NCBI RefSeq assembly: GCF_019991125.1
Contig: NZ_JAGENB010000002.1
Coordinates: 1,010,772-1,074,771, forward strand
Length of the DNA: 64,000 bases
Direction: 5' to 3'
Origin: Phyllobacterium calauticae
Lineage (GTDB): Bacteria; Pseudomonadota; Alphaproteobacteria; Rhizobiales; Rhizobiaceae
Numbering within the stretch: position 1 is the stretch's first letter; each line of letters starts with the position of its first letter. Below, in pieces: positions 20,241 through 31,338 of this stretch. The position numbers and the translations under genes were made by a program. Under the pieces are notes generated by a model. The model searched no databases and had not been told where the DNA came from. It saw only the letters and a list, made by a program, of their open reading frames with translations.

Positions 20241-21233
20241 ATGGCAGTGGTAGAGCAGAAGACAGTTGACACCGGCGAAGCGGAAATGCGTCTCGACCGA
20301 TGGTTCAAGGTACATTATCCGGGATTGGGCTTCGGACACCTGCAGAAATTGCTGCGGTCCGGGCAGATCCGGGTGGATGGCTCGCGCGCCAAGTCCGATA
20401 CGCGGCTGCAGGCCGGCCAGACCGTGCGCATTCCGCCATTGCAGGTGGACGCCAAGGCCGAAGGCCAGCATCTGACCGGCAAGAGCATTCGCGGCCGGGA
20501 AGATGGTGACGTCCTCTCCCAGATGCTGCTCTACGAAGATCCCAAGGTTTTCGTGTTCAACAAGCCGGCTGGACTGGCGGTGCAGGGCGGTTCCGGCGTC
20601 AATCGCCATGTGGACGACATGCTGGAAGCATGGCGCAACAAGAAGGGTGAAAAACCCCGGCTTGTGCACCGGCTTGACCGCGATACGTCGGGCGTTCTCG
20701 TGGTTGCGCGCACGCGCGGTGCCGCGCAGGCTTTGACCGCGGCGTTCCGTGAGCGCGAGACCAAGAAAACCTACTGGGCACTGGTCAAGGGTATTCCACG
20801 CAAGCGCGAGGACAAGATCACGACCTGGCTGGTCAAGGAAACAACGCCCGATGGCGACCGGATGCGTGTTGCCCAGCACGGCGAGCCGGACTCCGATCAT
20901 GCGGTTTCCTATTACCGGGTGATCGAATCCGCCGGGCAGGTGCTGACCTGGCTGGAAATGGAGCCCTATACGGGCCGTACGCATCAGTTGCGCGTCCATG
21001 CGGCCCATATCGGCTGCCCCATCATCGGCGATCCCAAATATTTCGAGGCCGACACCAACTGGTCTTTCCCCGGCGGCATCCAGAACCGCCTGCACCTGCA
21101 CGCGCGCCGTATCCGCGTGCCCAATCCGTCGGGTAGCGGCATCATCGATGTGACGGCACCGCTGCCGCCACATATGGTGCAGACGTGGAACCTTCTGGGA
21201 CTCGATGAGAGTGACGGCGACGAAGACAATTAG
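20241..21233 (+). CDS. rluC: Large-subunit pseudouridine synthase, RluC/RluA family
   Basis: The 330-residue enzyme has an N-terminal S4 RNA-binding domain (MRLDRWFKVHYPGLGFGHLQKLLRSGQIRVDG) and a catalytic domain whose motif II reads RLVHRLDRDTSGVLVVA; the Asp of HRLDRDTSG is the nucleophile. GRTHQLRVHAAHIGCPIIGDPKY closes the fold. It converts uridines of 23S rRNA to pseudouridine; the exact sites (RluC 955/2504/2580 type) are inferred from similarity. It starts 36 bases after crcB and runs toward the ATP12-family gene. Confidence 0.9.
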   Translation: MAVVEQKTVDTGEAEMRLDRWFKVHYPGLGFGHLQKLLRSGQIRVDGSRAKSDTRLQAGQTVRIPPLQVDAKAEGQHLTGKSIRGREDGDVLSQMLLYEDPKVFVFNKPAGLAVQGGSGVNRHVDDMLEAWRNKKGEKPRLVHRLDRDTSGVLVVARTRGAAQALTAAFRERETKKTYWALVKGIPRKREDKITTWLVKETTPDGDRMRVAQHGEPDSDHAVSYYRVIESAGQVLTWLEMEPYTGRTHQLRVHAAHIGCPIIGDPKYFEADTNWSFPGGIQNRLHLHARRIRVPNPSGSGIIDVTAPLPPHMVQTWNLLGLDESDGDEDN

Positions 21234-21308
21234 AACAGGCCGATTGCAAGGTGTGGCTGTCGGTCGGGAAAATCGGCGGTTGCAGCAATCCGGCAAGGCA
21301 TACGGACG

Positions 21309-22109
21309 ATGACGATGAACAATGACCTTTTCAACATGGACACGCCGGAAGGTCCGTCGGATGCAGATCCGGTGCGCCGGGCGCAGGTCCAGTCGAACCT
21401 GCCGTTTCCCAAACGGTTCTACAAGGCTGTAGCGGTTGTTGAGCGGGATGGTCAGTTTGCCGTCGAACTGGATGGCAAACGCGTCAAGACGCCGGCACGG
21501 CAGGATCTGCTGCTGCCAAATCGCGCTTTGGCGCAGATGATTGCCGATGAATTCGCTGCACAGGACAATGATATCGTCCCGGCGCGGATGCCTGCCACCC
21601 GTCTGGCCAACACGGCGATCGACGGGATCGTCAGCGACCCCCAGGTCGTGCTTGAGGATGTGCTGCGTTTCGCCTCCTCGGACATGCTGTGCTACCGCGC
21701 GGGTTCGCCCGAACGGCTGGTCAAGCGCCAGACGGAACTCTGGGATCCCATGATCGATTGGGCAGCCTTCGATCTCGGCGCACGTTTCGTCCTTGCCGAG
21801 GGCGTCATGCATGTGGAACAGCCGCGCGAGACGCTTGCCGCGCTCGGCGTGCATCTCGGACAATTCAGGGATGCCTTTACCGTTGCCGCCCTGCACACGA
21901 TCACGACACTGACCGGATCGGCCATTCTGGCGCTTGCCGTGGCAAAGGGCCGTATTACCGGCGATGAAGCCTGGATGCTGGCGCATGTCGATGAAGACTG
22001 GACCATCGAGCAGTGGGGCGAAGATGCGGAAGCGTCGGCCCGGCGGGCTTTGCGTGAGCGCGAGATGGTTGCCGCAGTGAAGGTGCTTCAGGGGCTCTCC
22101 GGCTCTTGA
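21309..22109 (+). CDS. ATP12-family F1-ATPase assembly chaperone
   Basis: The 266-residue protein shows the ATP12 pattern known from mitochondria and alphaproteobacteria: KRFYKAVAVVERDGQFAVELDGKRVKTPAR near residues 37-66, then MPATRLANTAIDGI, DMLCYRAGSPERLVKRQTELWDP, and LHTITTLTGSAILALAVAKG. ATP12 binds the F1 alpha subunit during ATP synthase assembly. The start could be ATG 21309 or the ATG two codons later. It ends the crcB-rluC-ATP12 run, and is followed by a 536-base gene-free region. Confidence 0.9.
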   Translation: MTMNNDLFNMDTPEGPSDADPVRRAQVQSNLPFPKRFYKAVAVVERDGQFAVELDGKRVKTPARQDLLLPNRALAQMIADEFAAQDNDIVPARMPATRLANTAIDGIVSDPQVVLEDVLRFASSDMLCYRAGSPERLVKRQTELWDPMIDWAAFDLGARFVLAEGVMHVEQPRETLAALGVHLGQFRDAFTVAALHTITTLTGSAILALAVAKGRITGDEAWMLAHVDEDWTIEQWGEDAEASARRALREREMVAAVKVLQGLSGS

Positions 22110-22260
22110 TCAAAGAAGCCGATTTTTCATCCAAGATCTATCAGAACTTTCCCGTATCGCGTTGATTCAACTGTACGTTTATTGCTTTCACCAAAACTGA
22201 GCGCAATAATTTCAATACAGGGTTTCAAGGGTGAAGCAGGATGCGCTGTGCCAGCAGCGT

Positions 22261-22379
22261 GTCGGAAAGATGGGCCTTCCGACATGCAGCGCCACGCGCC
22301 ACGTGCGCGTAAAGGACGCTGCAAAACTTAGATTTTGCGTGATCTCTTCGAAAATCATTCTGATTTTCAGATCACGCAA
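22261..22379. repeat. Three-hairpin intergenic element, rhizobial dispersed-repeat type
   Basis: Three stems follow one another: GTCGGAA/TTCCGAC (22261-22283); a nested stem GCAGCG...CGCTGC with inner ACGCGC/GCGCGT (22286-22322); and a long stem TTGCGTGATCT + GAAAATCA pairing with TGATTTTC + AGATCACGCAA (22335-22379) with a four-base bulge CTTC. The second stem followed by AAAGGACGCTG and then a GAAAATC-type palindrome resembles a repeat I recall from many Rhizobium, Brucella and Ochrobactrum intergenic regions. That resemblance is from memory, the stems are seen directly. Confidence 0.7.
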
Positions 22380-22448
22380 GGGCCAATGGCCTTGCCTTTG
22401 AACTTGGAGGTGAAGCGATGTGGTTTAAACCGCTTGTCATCACCCTGG

Positions 22449-22543
22449 AAATGAAAAGAACCCGGACAGGCTTGCAAATCTTGCTCCGGGTTCGATTCAT
22501 AATCTAGGAAAGGGAGGCGGGCGAAAGCTCGCCTCTCACTCCA
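22449..22543 (-). ncRNA. Candidate small RNA between glnA and the ATP12-family gene
   Basis: Read on the minus strand, a first stem-loop GAGGCGAGC/GCCCGCCTC with a TTTC loop (22535-22514) is followed by a single-stranded stretch with CCTCCCTTTCCT, which could pair with ribosome-binding sites, and then a terminator stem GAACCCGGA/TCCGGGTTC (22493-22458) with TTTTCATTT behind it (22457-22449). A promoter-like pair lies upstream. The layout fits an Hfq-type trans-acting sRNA of about 95 bases; similarity to the rhizobial MmgR/alpha-r8 (suhB motif) family is possible but unverified. Confidence 0.55.
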
Positions 22544-22548
22544 AGGCA

Positions 22549-22592
22549 AATATATCATTCTTCCGCGAATTTTAAAGACCATACCTTGGTCT
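22549..22592 (-). promoter_or_regulatory. Putative promoter and operator of the candidate sRNA
   Basis: On the minus strand CTTTAA (22577-22572) and TATATT (22554-22549) are 17 bases apart, fitting a rhizobial sigma-70 promoter with a start near 22543. Just upstream is an inverted repeat AGACCA/TGGTCT (22592-22576) touching the -35 box, a plausible regulator site. Confidence 0.4.
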
Positions 22593-22595
22593 AAC

Positions 22596-22623
22596 GTAAA
22601 AACCCCGGGCATGCCCGGGGTTT
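22596..22623 (-). terminator. Rho-independent terminator of glnA
   Basis: A perfect palindrome with arms AAACCCCGGGC and GCCCGGGGTTT (22600-22623) lies 23 bases after the glnA stop and is followed on the minus strand by a run of five T. Confidence 0.88.
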
Positions 22624-22645
22624 CCATGTCGACAGACCGGTCCCG

Positions 22646-24055
22646 TCAGACCGAGTAGTACATGTCGTATTCGACGGGATGCGGGGTCATTTCGTAGCGC
22701 ATCACTTCGGCCATCTTCAGCTCGATGAAGCTGTCGATCTGGTCATCGTCGAACACGCCGCCGGCCTTGAGGAAGCCGCGATCCTTGTCGAGACTCTGAA
22801 GCGCTTCACGCAGCGAACCGCAGACGGTCGGGATCTTCTTGAGTTCCTTGGCAGGAAGATCATAGAGATCCTTGTCCATCGGCTGGCCGGGATGGATCTT
22901 GTTCTTGATGCCGTCGAGACCGGCCATCAGCATTGCGGCAAAGCCGAGATAGGGGTTGGCTGTCGGATCCGGGAAGCGGATTTCAACGCGCTTCGACTTC
23001 GGCGAGGAGCCGAACGGAATACGGCAGGACGCCGAACGGTTGCGGGCGGAGTAAGCCAGCAGAACCGGAGCTTCGTAACCTGGGACCAGACGCTTGTAGG
23101 AGTTGGTCGACGGGTTGGTGAAGGCATTGATTGCCTTGGCATGCTTGATGATGCCGCCGATGAAGAACAGGCAGTTTTCCGACAGACCGGCATATTCATT
23201 GCCGGCGAAGGTTGGCTTGCCATCCTTCCAGATCGACATGTGCACGTGCATGCCCGAGCCGTTGTCACCGAAAATCGGCTTCGGCATGAAGGTGGCTGTC
23301 TTGCCATAGGCATTGGCAACCTGATGCACGACGTACTTGTAGATCAGCATCTTGTCGGCGTTGCGGGTGAGGGCGTCGAACTTGATGCCCAGCTCGTGCT
23401 GTGCCGCAGCCACTTCGTGGTGATGCTTTTCAACGCGAACGCCCATTTCGGTCAGAACCGTGAGCATTTCCGAGCGCATGTCCTGGCAGGAATCGACCGG
23501 AGGAACCGGGAAATAACCGCCCTTGACGCGCGGGCGGTGGCCAAGGTTGCCGGTTTCGTAGTCGGTATCGTCGTTGGACGGCAGTTCGGTGGAGTCGAGC
23601 TTGAAGCCTGTGTTGTACGGATCGGCCTTGTACTTCACGTCGTCGAAGACGAAGAATTCAGCTTCCGGGCCAACGAAGATGGTGTCGCCAACGCCTTCCG
23701 CCTTCATGTAGGCTTCGGCTTTCTTGGCGGTGCCGCGCGGGTCGCGGTTGTAGGCTTCGCCGGAGATCGGGTCGAGAATGTCGCAGAGAATGACCATGGT
23801 CGACTGCGCGAAGAACGGATCCATGTGCACCGTGTCGGTGTCAGGCATGAGAACCATGTCGGATTCGTTGATGGCCTTCCAGCCGGCAATGGAGGAACCA
23901 TCGAACATGACGCCATCGGCAAACATGTCTTCGTCGACTTCGGCAACGTCCATCGTCACGTGCTGCAGCTTGCCCTTCGGATCCGTGAAGCGAAGGTCAA
24001 GGAATTTTACATCATTGTCTTTGATCTGTTTGAGAATGTCTTTTGCGGTCGTCAT
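22646..24055 (-). CDS. glnA: Glutamine synthetase, type I
   Basis: The 469-residue enzyme makes glutamine from glutamate, ammonia and ATP as a dodecamer. Signatures are FDGSSIAGW near residue 50, the ATP-binding block [16 protein letters not shown] near 260-275, and [11 protein letters not shown]. The adenylylation site Tyr is present in [10 protein letters not shown] near residue 398, so activity should be controlled by GlnE and PII. Length is that of GSI-beta. It is the second gene of glnBA, 73 bases after glnB with a hairpin between them, and is transcribed from the sigma-54 promoter upstream of glnB. Confidence 0.98.
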   Translation of the reverse strand: MTTAKDILKQIKDNDVKFLDLRFTDPKGKLQHVTMDVAEVDEDMFADGVMFDGSSIAGWKAINESDMVLMPDTDTVHMDPFFAQSTMVILCDILDPISGEAYNRDPRGTAKKAEAYMKAEGVGDTIFVGPEAEFFVFDDVKYKADPYNTGFKLDSTELPSNDDTDYETGNLGHRPRVKGGYFPVPPVDSCQDMRSEMLTVLTEMGVRVEKHHHEVAAAQHELGIKFDALTRNADKMLIYKYVVHQVANAYGKTATFMPKPIFGDNGSGMHVHMSIWKDGKPTFAGNEYAGLSENCLFFIGGIIKHAKAINAFTNPSTNSYKRLVPGYEAPVLLAYSARNRSASCRIPFGSSPKSKRVEIRFPDPTANPYLGFAAMLMAGLDGIKNKIHPGQPMDKDLYDLPAKELKKIPTVCGSLREALQSLDKDRGFLKAGGVFDDDQIDSFIELKMAEVMRYEMTPHPVEYDMYYSV

Positions 24056-24093
24056 GTCAATTTTCCTTGTTCAGCGACGATGATAGCGGATGG

Positions 24094-24113
24094 GCCGGTG
24101 CGGGAGCACCGGC
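24094..24113 (-). repeat. Intercistronic hairpin between glnB and glnA
   Basis: GCCGGTGC and GCACCGGC form a perfect eight-base stem with a four-base loop, without a T-run. It may be an mRNA processing or stability element giving a separate glnA message, as has been described for glnBA in Rhizobium leguminosarum. Confidence 0.6.
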
Positions 24114-24128
24114 AATGGGATAGCAGGA

Positions 24129-24482
<354 letters not shown>

Positions 24483-24526
24483 CTATGTATGGCGAGCGGA
24501 CCTCTTGCCCGCTTGCACAACAAAAA

Positions 24527-24541
24527 GCAGGAAGCATGCCA
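24527..24541 (-). promoter_or_regulatory. Sigma-54 promoter of glnBA
   Basis: The minus strand reads TGGCATGCTTCCTGC, against the consensus TGGCACG-N4-TTGC: both the GG at -24 and the GC at -12 and their spacing are exact, with two mismatches elsewhere. It lies 60 bases before glnB and would respond to NtrC. Confidence 0.8.
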
Positions 24542-24725
24542 AGTCGACCCCTAAAGCGAATTTATTCGAGGAATGGGATTTTACCGATGACAGAGCGGGG
24601 AGTTTTCTGAACTCCCTGCGATTTAGCCATGACAACAAACATTCAGAAAAAGGCAGCTCTGATTAAATTCTAATCAATCTGCTTGTTTTTTGTGCTGTCT
24701 GACCTGCGACTTGACCTGCCTCTCG

Positions 24726-25526
24726 TCAGAGGCGGTCCTTCAGCGCCTGGGCTGCCTGCGGCGCGCGCACTTTGCCCTCATGGATGAAATAGGCAAAAAC
24801 ATCGCGCGGCTGCTTGTCCGGTTTGACCAAGGGAGCGGCTAGGGGCAGGTCATCCGGCGCATCGCCCTTTGCCCAACGTTTAACCCGCTCTGCCCACTGA
24901 TCGAGCTCCTTGGCCGGATAGGCGGTCTCGACGGCATCGTCGCCCTTCTGCAGGCGGGCATAGACGAAATCGGCGGTCACATCGGCGATCTCGGGGTAGT
25001 CGAAATGATGGGCATAGACCACGGCGACATTCTTCTGGCGCAGGAGCGCGATGAAATCGGGATCGATGAACGAGGGATGGCGCACCTCGACCGCGTGACG
25101 CAGCGGAATACCGCCTTCCTTCTCCGGCAGGAGATCAAGGAAGGCGCCAAAATCTTCGGCATCGAATTTCTTGGTCGGGGCAAACTGCCAGAGCAGCGGC
25201 CCCAGCCGGTCGGCGAGTTCGGCGATGCCGGACTTGATGAAACGTTCCATCGACTCGCCAGCCTCCGCCAGAACGCGGCGATTGGTGACGAACCGGTTGC
25301 CCTTGACCGAGAAAATAAAACCGTTCGGCACCGAGCTTGCCCATTTGGCAAAAGTTTCCGGCTTCTGGGTACCGTAATAGGTGCTGTTGATCTCGATCGT
25401 GCTCAGGTGCTGCCCGGCATATTCGAGCTCCTTGGCCTTCGACAGGCCCTTGGGATAGAAGGTGCCGCGCCAGGGTTCGAAAATCCAGCCGCCGATACCT
25501 GTTCTGATCGTTCCGCTTGCGGTCAT
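24726..25526 (-). CDS. DUF72 (YecE-like) TIM-barrel protein
   Basis: The 266-residue protein shows the DUF72 pattern: GTGGW-like start (RTGIGGWIFEPWRGTFYPKGL), EINSTYYGTQKPETFAKWA, FSVKGNRFVTNRR, GPLLWQFAPTKKFDAEDF, and a C-terminal YFIHEGK(V)RAPQAA block. The family has a TIM-barrel fold but no established biochemical role. It is downstream of uvrA behind a terminator, so it probably has its own promoter. Only the family is claimed. Confidence 0.85.
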   Translation of the reverse strand: MTASGTIRTGIGGWIFEPWRGTFYPKGLSKAKELEYAGQHLSTIEINSTYYGTQKPETFAKWASSVPNGFIFSVKGNRFVTNRRVLAEAGESMERFIKSGIAELADRLGPLLWQFAPTKKFDAEDFGAFLDLLPEKEGGIPLRHAVEVRHPSFIDPDFIALLRQKNVAVVYAHHFDYPEIADVTADFVYARLQKGDDAVETAYPAKELDQWAERVKRWAKGDAPDDLPLAAPLVKPDKQPRDVFAYFIHEGKVRAPQAAQALKDRL

Positions 25527-25575
25527 GATGGTGTCCTCCCGTCAATCCGTATTCATTCAAACCGGCCCATAAACA

Positions 25576-25599
25576 AAACCCGCCGTTTCCGGCGGGTTT
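25576..25599 (-). terminator. Terminator of uvrA
   Basis: AAACCCGCCG and CGGCGGGTTT form a ten-base stem with a four-base loop directly behind the uvrA stop; T-rich on the minus strand (GGGTTTTGTTT). Confidence 0.85.
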
Positions 25600-25604
25600 G
25601 TCTG

Positions 25605-28526
<2,922 letters not shown>

Positions 28527-28665
28527 GACTGTCACGCCGTTATGGGGGAGGAACTGGCTCGCTGGCCGGAGTCTTTCCCTTATTTAGAAAGTTTCCAGCA
28601 GATTGCGAGGCCGTACCTGGGTTGGAATCACCATAGCCATGTTGACATCCATAGAGCAAGTGATA

Positions 28666-28680
28666 GAACAAAAAAAGAAC
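28666..28680. promoter_or_regulatory. Alphaproteobacterial SOS (LexA) box
   Basis: GAAC-N7-GAAC is exact, reading GTTC-N7-GTTC towards uvrA. This direct repeat is the LexA-binding motif known for rhizobia. It stands 140 bases before uvrA and 282 bases before ssb, so uvrA is the likelier target and ssb a possible one. Confidence 0.82.
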
Positions 28681-28723
28681 AAATATTGCGGGCGGGGTAA
28701 AACCGGCGTAAAATCCGGGAGTT

Positions 28724-28751
28724 CCGTGCCTGACAAGCCAGACAGGCACGG
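28724..28751. repeat. Hairpin in the uvrA-ssb gap
   Basis: CCGTGCCTG (28724-28732) and CAGGCACGG (28743-28751) form a perfect nine-base stem around a ten-base spacer. No T-run follows on either strand. Function unknown. Confidence 0.5.
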
Positions 28752-28790
28752 GATAAGGGCATTGAACGGATAAGTGCGCGTGCAAGCCTA

Positions 28791-28835
28791 CTGACAGATT
28801 TGTCAGGAGAGTGTCAGTTGCCACTGAATTGTCAG
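28791..28835. repeat. Cluster of TGTCAG hexamers upstream of ssb
   Basis: CTGACA at 28791, then TGTCAG at 28801, 28812 and 28830: four copies in 45 bases, one inverted. Two related TGACA/GACAGG units are in the hairpin just upstream. It could be a binding array for a regulator of ssb, or chance. Confidence 0.4.
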
Positions 28836-28961
28836 GAGGCTGGCGGCATTGGAGGTCGGAGCGAGCAGTATTTTGTGGATAGAGCCAGACAGTTGCCCGC
28901 GCAATGAGCGGCTTCTGTATGATGGCGCCAAATCGAAAAGCTAATTTTGTGGAGTATTTTT

Positions 28962-29489
28962 ATGGCTGGCAGTGTCAACAAGGTAATTTTGGTCGGTAAT
29001 CTTGGCGCTGATCCGGAAGTCCGGCGTCTCGGTTCGGGCGATCCGGTGGTCAATCTGCGCATTGCCACCTCGGAAAGCTGGCGCGACAAGAACAGCGGCG
29101 AGCGCAAGGAAAAGACCGAATGGCACAGCGTCGTCATTTTCAACGACAACCTGGCCAAGGTGGCTGAACAGTACCTCAAGAAGGGTATGAAGGTTTATCT
29201 GGAAGGCGCGCTGCAGACCCGCAAGTGGCAGGACCAGACGGGCAATGACCGTTATTCGACGGAAATCGTCCTGCAGAAATTCCGTGGTGAATTGCAGATG
29301 CTCGATTCACGCGGCGAGGGTGCCGGTTCCGGCGGCGGCCGCTCGTTCGACAATTCGAGCCGGGGCCAGGTCTCCGACAATGGCGATTATGGTTCGGATT
29401 TCGGCCGCTCCAGCGCTTCGCCGTCCAGCGGCGGCGGCAATGCAGGCGGCAACTTCTCGCGCGATCTCGACGACGAGATTCCGTTCTGA
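28962..29489 (+). CDS. ssb: Single-stranded DNA-binding protein
   Basis: The 175-residue protein has an OB-fold ([79 protein letters not shown]) and a disordered Gly/Ser-rich tail ending in the acidic tip DLDDEIPF that recruits repair and replication partners. TTGTGGAG gives the ribosome-binding site for ATG 28962; an in-frame TTG slightly upstream is inside it. It is divergent from uvrA as in many bacteria. Confidence 0.97.
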   Translation: MAGSVNKVILVGNLGADPEVRRLGSGDPVVNLRIATSESWRDKNSGERKEKTEWHSVVIFNDNLAKVAEQYLKKGMKVYLEGALQTRKWQDQTGNDRYSTEIVLQKFRGELQMLDSRGEGAGSGGGRSFDNSSRGQVSDNGDYGSDFGRSSASPSSGGGNAGGNFSRDLDDEIPF

Positions 29490-29520
29490 GCCTGTTCTGT
29501 AAGTCATTACCGGTTTGATC

Positions 29521-29958
29521 ATGCTTGTTGATCTGGGCGTGTATGCCGGATTGTTCGCGGCCGCTTTTGCGGCCGCAACCATTTTGCCGATGCAGTCGGA
29601 GGCGCTGCTTGCCGGACTGCTGCTCTCGCATTCCTATCCGGCCGTCGCATTGATCGCCGTTGCCAGCGTGGGCAATGTCCTTGGCTCGGTGGTCAATTGG
29701 CTGCTCGGGCGCGGGATCGATCAGTTCCGCCACAGCAAATGGTTCCCGGCCAGCGAGGCACAGCTCGACCGTGCCACAGGCTGGTACCAGCGCTATGGCA
29801 AGTGGACCCTGCTGTTGAGCTGGGTACCCGTGATCGGCGATCCGCTGACGCTGATTGCCGGGGTGTTGCGCGAGCCGCTCTGGAGTTTTGTGCTGCTGGT
29901 CTCCATTGCCAAGACTGTGCGGTATCTTGTTGTATTCGCGCTTGTATCCGGCTGGTAG
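29521..29958 (+). CDS. YqaA/DedA-like (VTT) membrane protein
   Basis: The 145-residue protein has about four hydrophobic segments and the YqaA pattern: LLAGLLLSHSYPAVALIAVASVGNVLGSVVNWLLGRG, the cytoplasmic loop, then WYQRYGKWTLLLSWVPVIGDPLTLIAGVLREPLW. This family shares the DedA/VTT fold, linked in other proteins to lipid scrambling and membrane homeostasis; the substrate here is unknown. ATG 29521 is chosen over TTG 29515. It follows ssb by 31 bases. Confidence 0.8.
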   Translation: MLVDLGVYAGLFAAAFAAATILPMQSEALLAGLLLSHSYPAVALIAVASVGNVLGSVVNWLLGRGIDQFRHSKWFPASEAQLDRATGWYQRYGKWTLLLSWVPVIGDPLTLIAGVLREPLWSFVLLVSIAKTVRYLVVFALVSGW

Positions 29959-29966
29959 CGCCGGTG

Positions 29967-30395
29967 CTAGGGGTGCATTCTGGCGCCCTTGGTGATCTTG
30001 TCGACGAGCTTCTTCTCCGCGTGCAGCGCAATGCCGACAACCCTCGCATCATCCGGTGCAAACCGGGCAAACACGGCGCGATTGGCCTGATCATATCCGG
30101 TAGAAAACATCTCCTCGATATACAGGCAGGATTTGACCTCGCGTTCGAGCGAGCGGCGGTGGATGGCCGACAGGGTTGCCTGATCCGCCGTGAGCACGAT
30201 CATCGGCTGGATGGGCAAGGGATGATAGTGATGGCCAGCCCGATCCATATAGGGGTCGCCGATCAATCCGGGGGACTGGGCGACAACGCCGCTTGCCAGG
30301 AACGACGAGACGTTGAGTTTCTGCCATGTCGCAAGATCGTCACGTACGACAATTGTAATTTTCGTATCAAACACCAAATCTAGGTCTCCATTCAT
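29967..30395 (-). CDS. DUF2000 family protein
   Basis: The 142-residue protein has the DUF2000 pattern: FDTKITIVVRDDLATWQKLNVSSFLASGVV near the start, GEPY-like DPYMDRAGHHYHPL, and a C-terminal domain with RSLEREVKSCLYIEEMFSTGYD. The family has a peptidyl-tRNA-hydrolase-like fold but no confirmed role. The ATG is placed at 30395, which makes its start codon overlap that of the divergent AraC gene by two bases, so both would share one very short control region. Confidence in the start is moderate. Confidence 0.75.
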   Translation of the reverse strand: MNGDLDLVFDTKITIVVRDDLATWQKLNVSSFLASGVVAQSPGLIGDPYMDRAGHHYHPLPIQPMIVLTADQATLSAIHRRSLEREVKSCLYIEEMFSTGYDQANRAVFARFAPDDARVVGIALHAEKKLVDKITKGARMHP

Positions 30396-31287
30396 GGATC
30401 GAGTCTGCCGGATGCCGGGTGAAAATCTAAAAGAGGAAGTGCTGCGCGGTCTTGGACGTTTGTGCGAGCGTCCGGCGCACGATGCCATCCTGTCGGCGCC
30501 ATCCAATCCGGGTGTCGAGCGCATGGAAGCGCGTTTCACCGGCGATGCCTTCGAACCGCACCGGCACGATACCTATGCCATCGGCGTGACGCTGCACGGC
30601 GTCCAGACATTCCGCTATCGCGGGGAAAAGCGGCAAAGCCTTCCCGGCAACATCATGGTTCTGCATCCCGATGAGGTGCATGATGGCGGGGCAGGCACCG
30701 AGGACGGCCTGCGTTACCGGATGATCTATCTCGAACCGGCGCTGGCTATCGAGGCGCTTGGCGGCAATCATGCCGCGCTGCCTTTCGTGCGGGAGCCGGT
30801 TTTTTCCGATGTGCCGCTTGTCTCGGCCATATCGGCCGCGTTCGGCAATCCCGATGCGGAAATGGATGAACTGCTGGTGGATGACATCGTATCGCGGCTG
30901 ACGCTGGGATTGGCGCGCCATGCAAAGCAGCCGTTGAAACCGATGGGCAGGCCTGCGGCGCGGCAGGCGGGCATGGCCCGCGACTATCTTGCGGACAATG
31001 CCTTGCGGCTGGTGCGCTCGCGGGAGCTGGAGGCCGTCAGCGGCCTTGACCGTTATGCGCTGTCACGGCACTTCCGCGCCCTCTATGCCACGAGCCCGCA
31101 TCGCTTCCTGCTGATGCGCCGCCTGCAGCGCGCGAAAGATCTGATGAAACTGGGCGTGCCGCTGGCGGAAATCGCGGTGGAAACCGGATTTACCGACCAG
31201 AGCCATCTCAACCGGCAGTTCAAGAAAGCCTATGGCATCACGCCCGGACGGTGGGCCGCGCTGACCACAGCGAGCCGCGATGTTTGA
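30394..31287 (+). CDS. AraC family transcriptional regulator
   Basis: The 297-residue protein has an N-terminal cupin sensor (residues about 50-130, with FEPHRHDTYAIGVTLHGVQTFRYRGE and PGNIMVLHPDEVHDG) and a C-terminal double helix-turn-helix (LDRYALSRHFRALYATSPHRFLLMRRLQRAKDLM, VETGFTDQSHLNRQFKKAYGITPGRW). It probably controls the divergent DUF2000 gene with which its start overlaps. An alternative start at ATG 30412 would remove the overlap. The ligand is unknown. Confidence 0.87.
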   Translation: MDRVCRMPGENLKEEVLRGLGRLCERPAHDAILSAPSNPGVERMEARFTGDAFEPHRHDTYAIGVTLHGVQTFRYRGEKRQSLPGNIMVLHPDEVHDGGAGTEDGLRYRMIYLEPALAIEALGGNHAALPFVREPVFSDVPLVSAISAAFGNPDAEMDELLVDDIVSRLTLGLARHAKQPLKPMGRPAARQAGMARDYLADNALRLVRSRELEAVSGLDRYALSRHFRALYATSPHRFLLMRRLQRAKDLMKLGVPLAEIAVETGFTDQSHLNRQFKKAYGITPGRWAALTTASRDV

Positions 31288-31338
31288 CCTTTCCACCCGA
31301 GGTCTGATACGTGTTGTGCAGTGCACAAGGAACCTGCC

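Noticed and set aside
20223-21986. Long minus-strand open frame of 587 codons opposite rluC and the ATP12-family gene
   Set aside because: Shadow of two well-supported plus-strand genes; GC-rich codon bias keeps antisense frames open, and the product has no family-like pattern.
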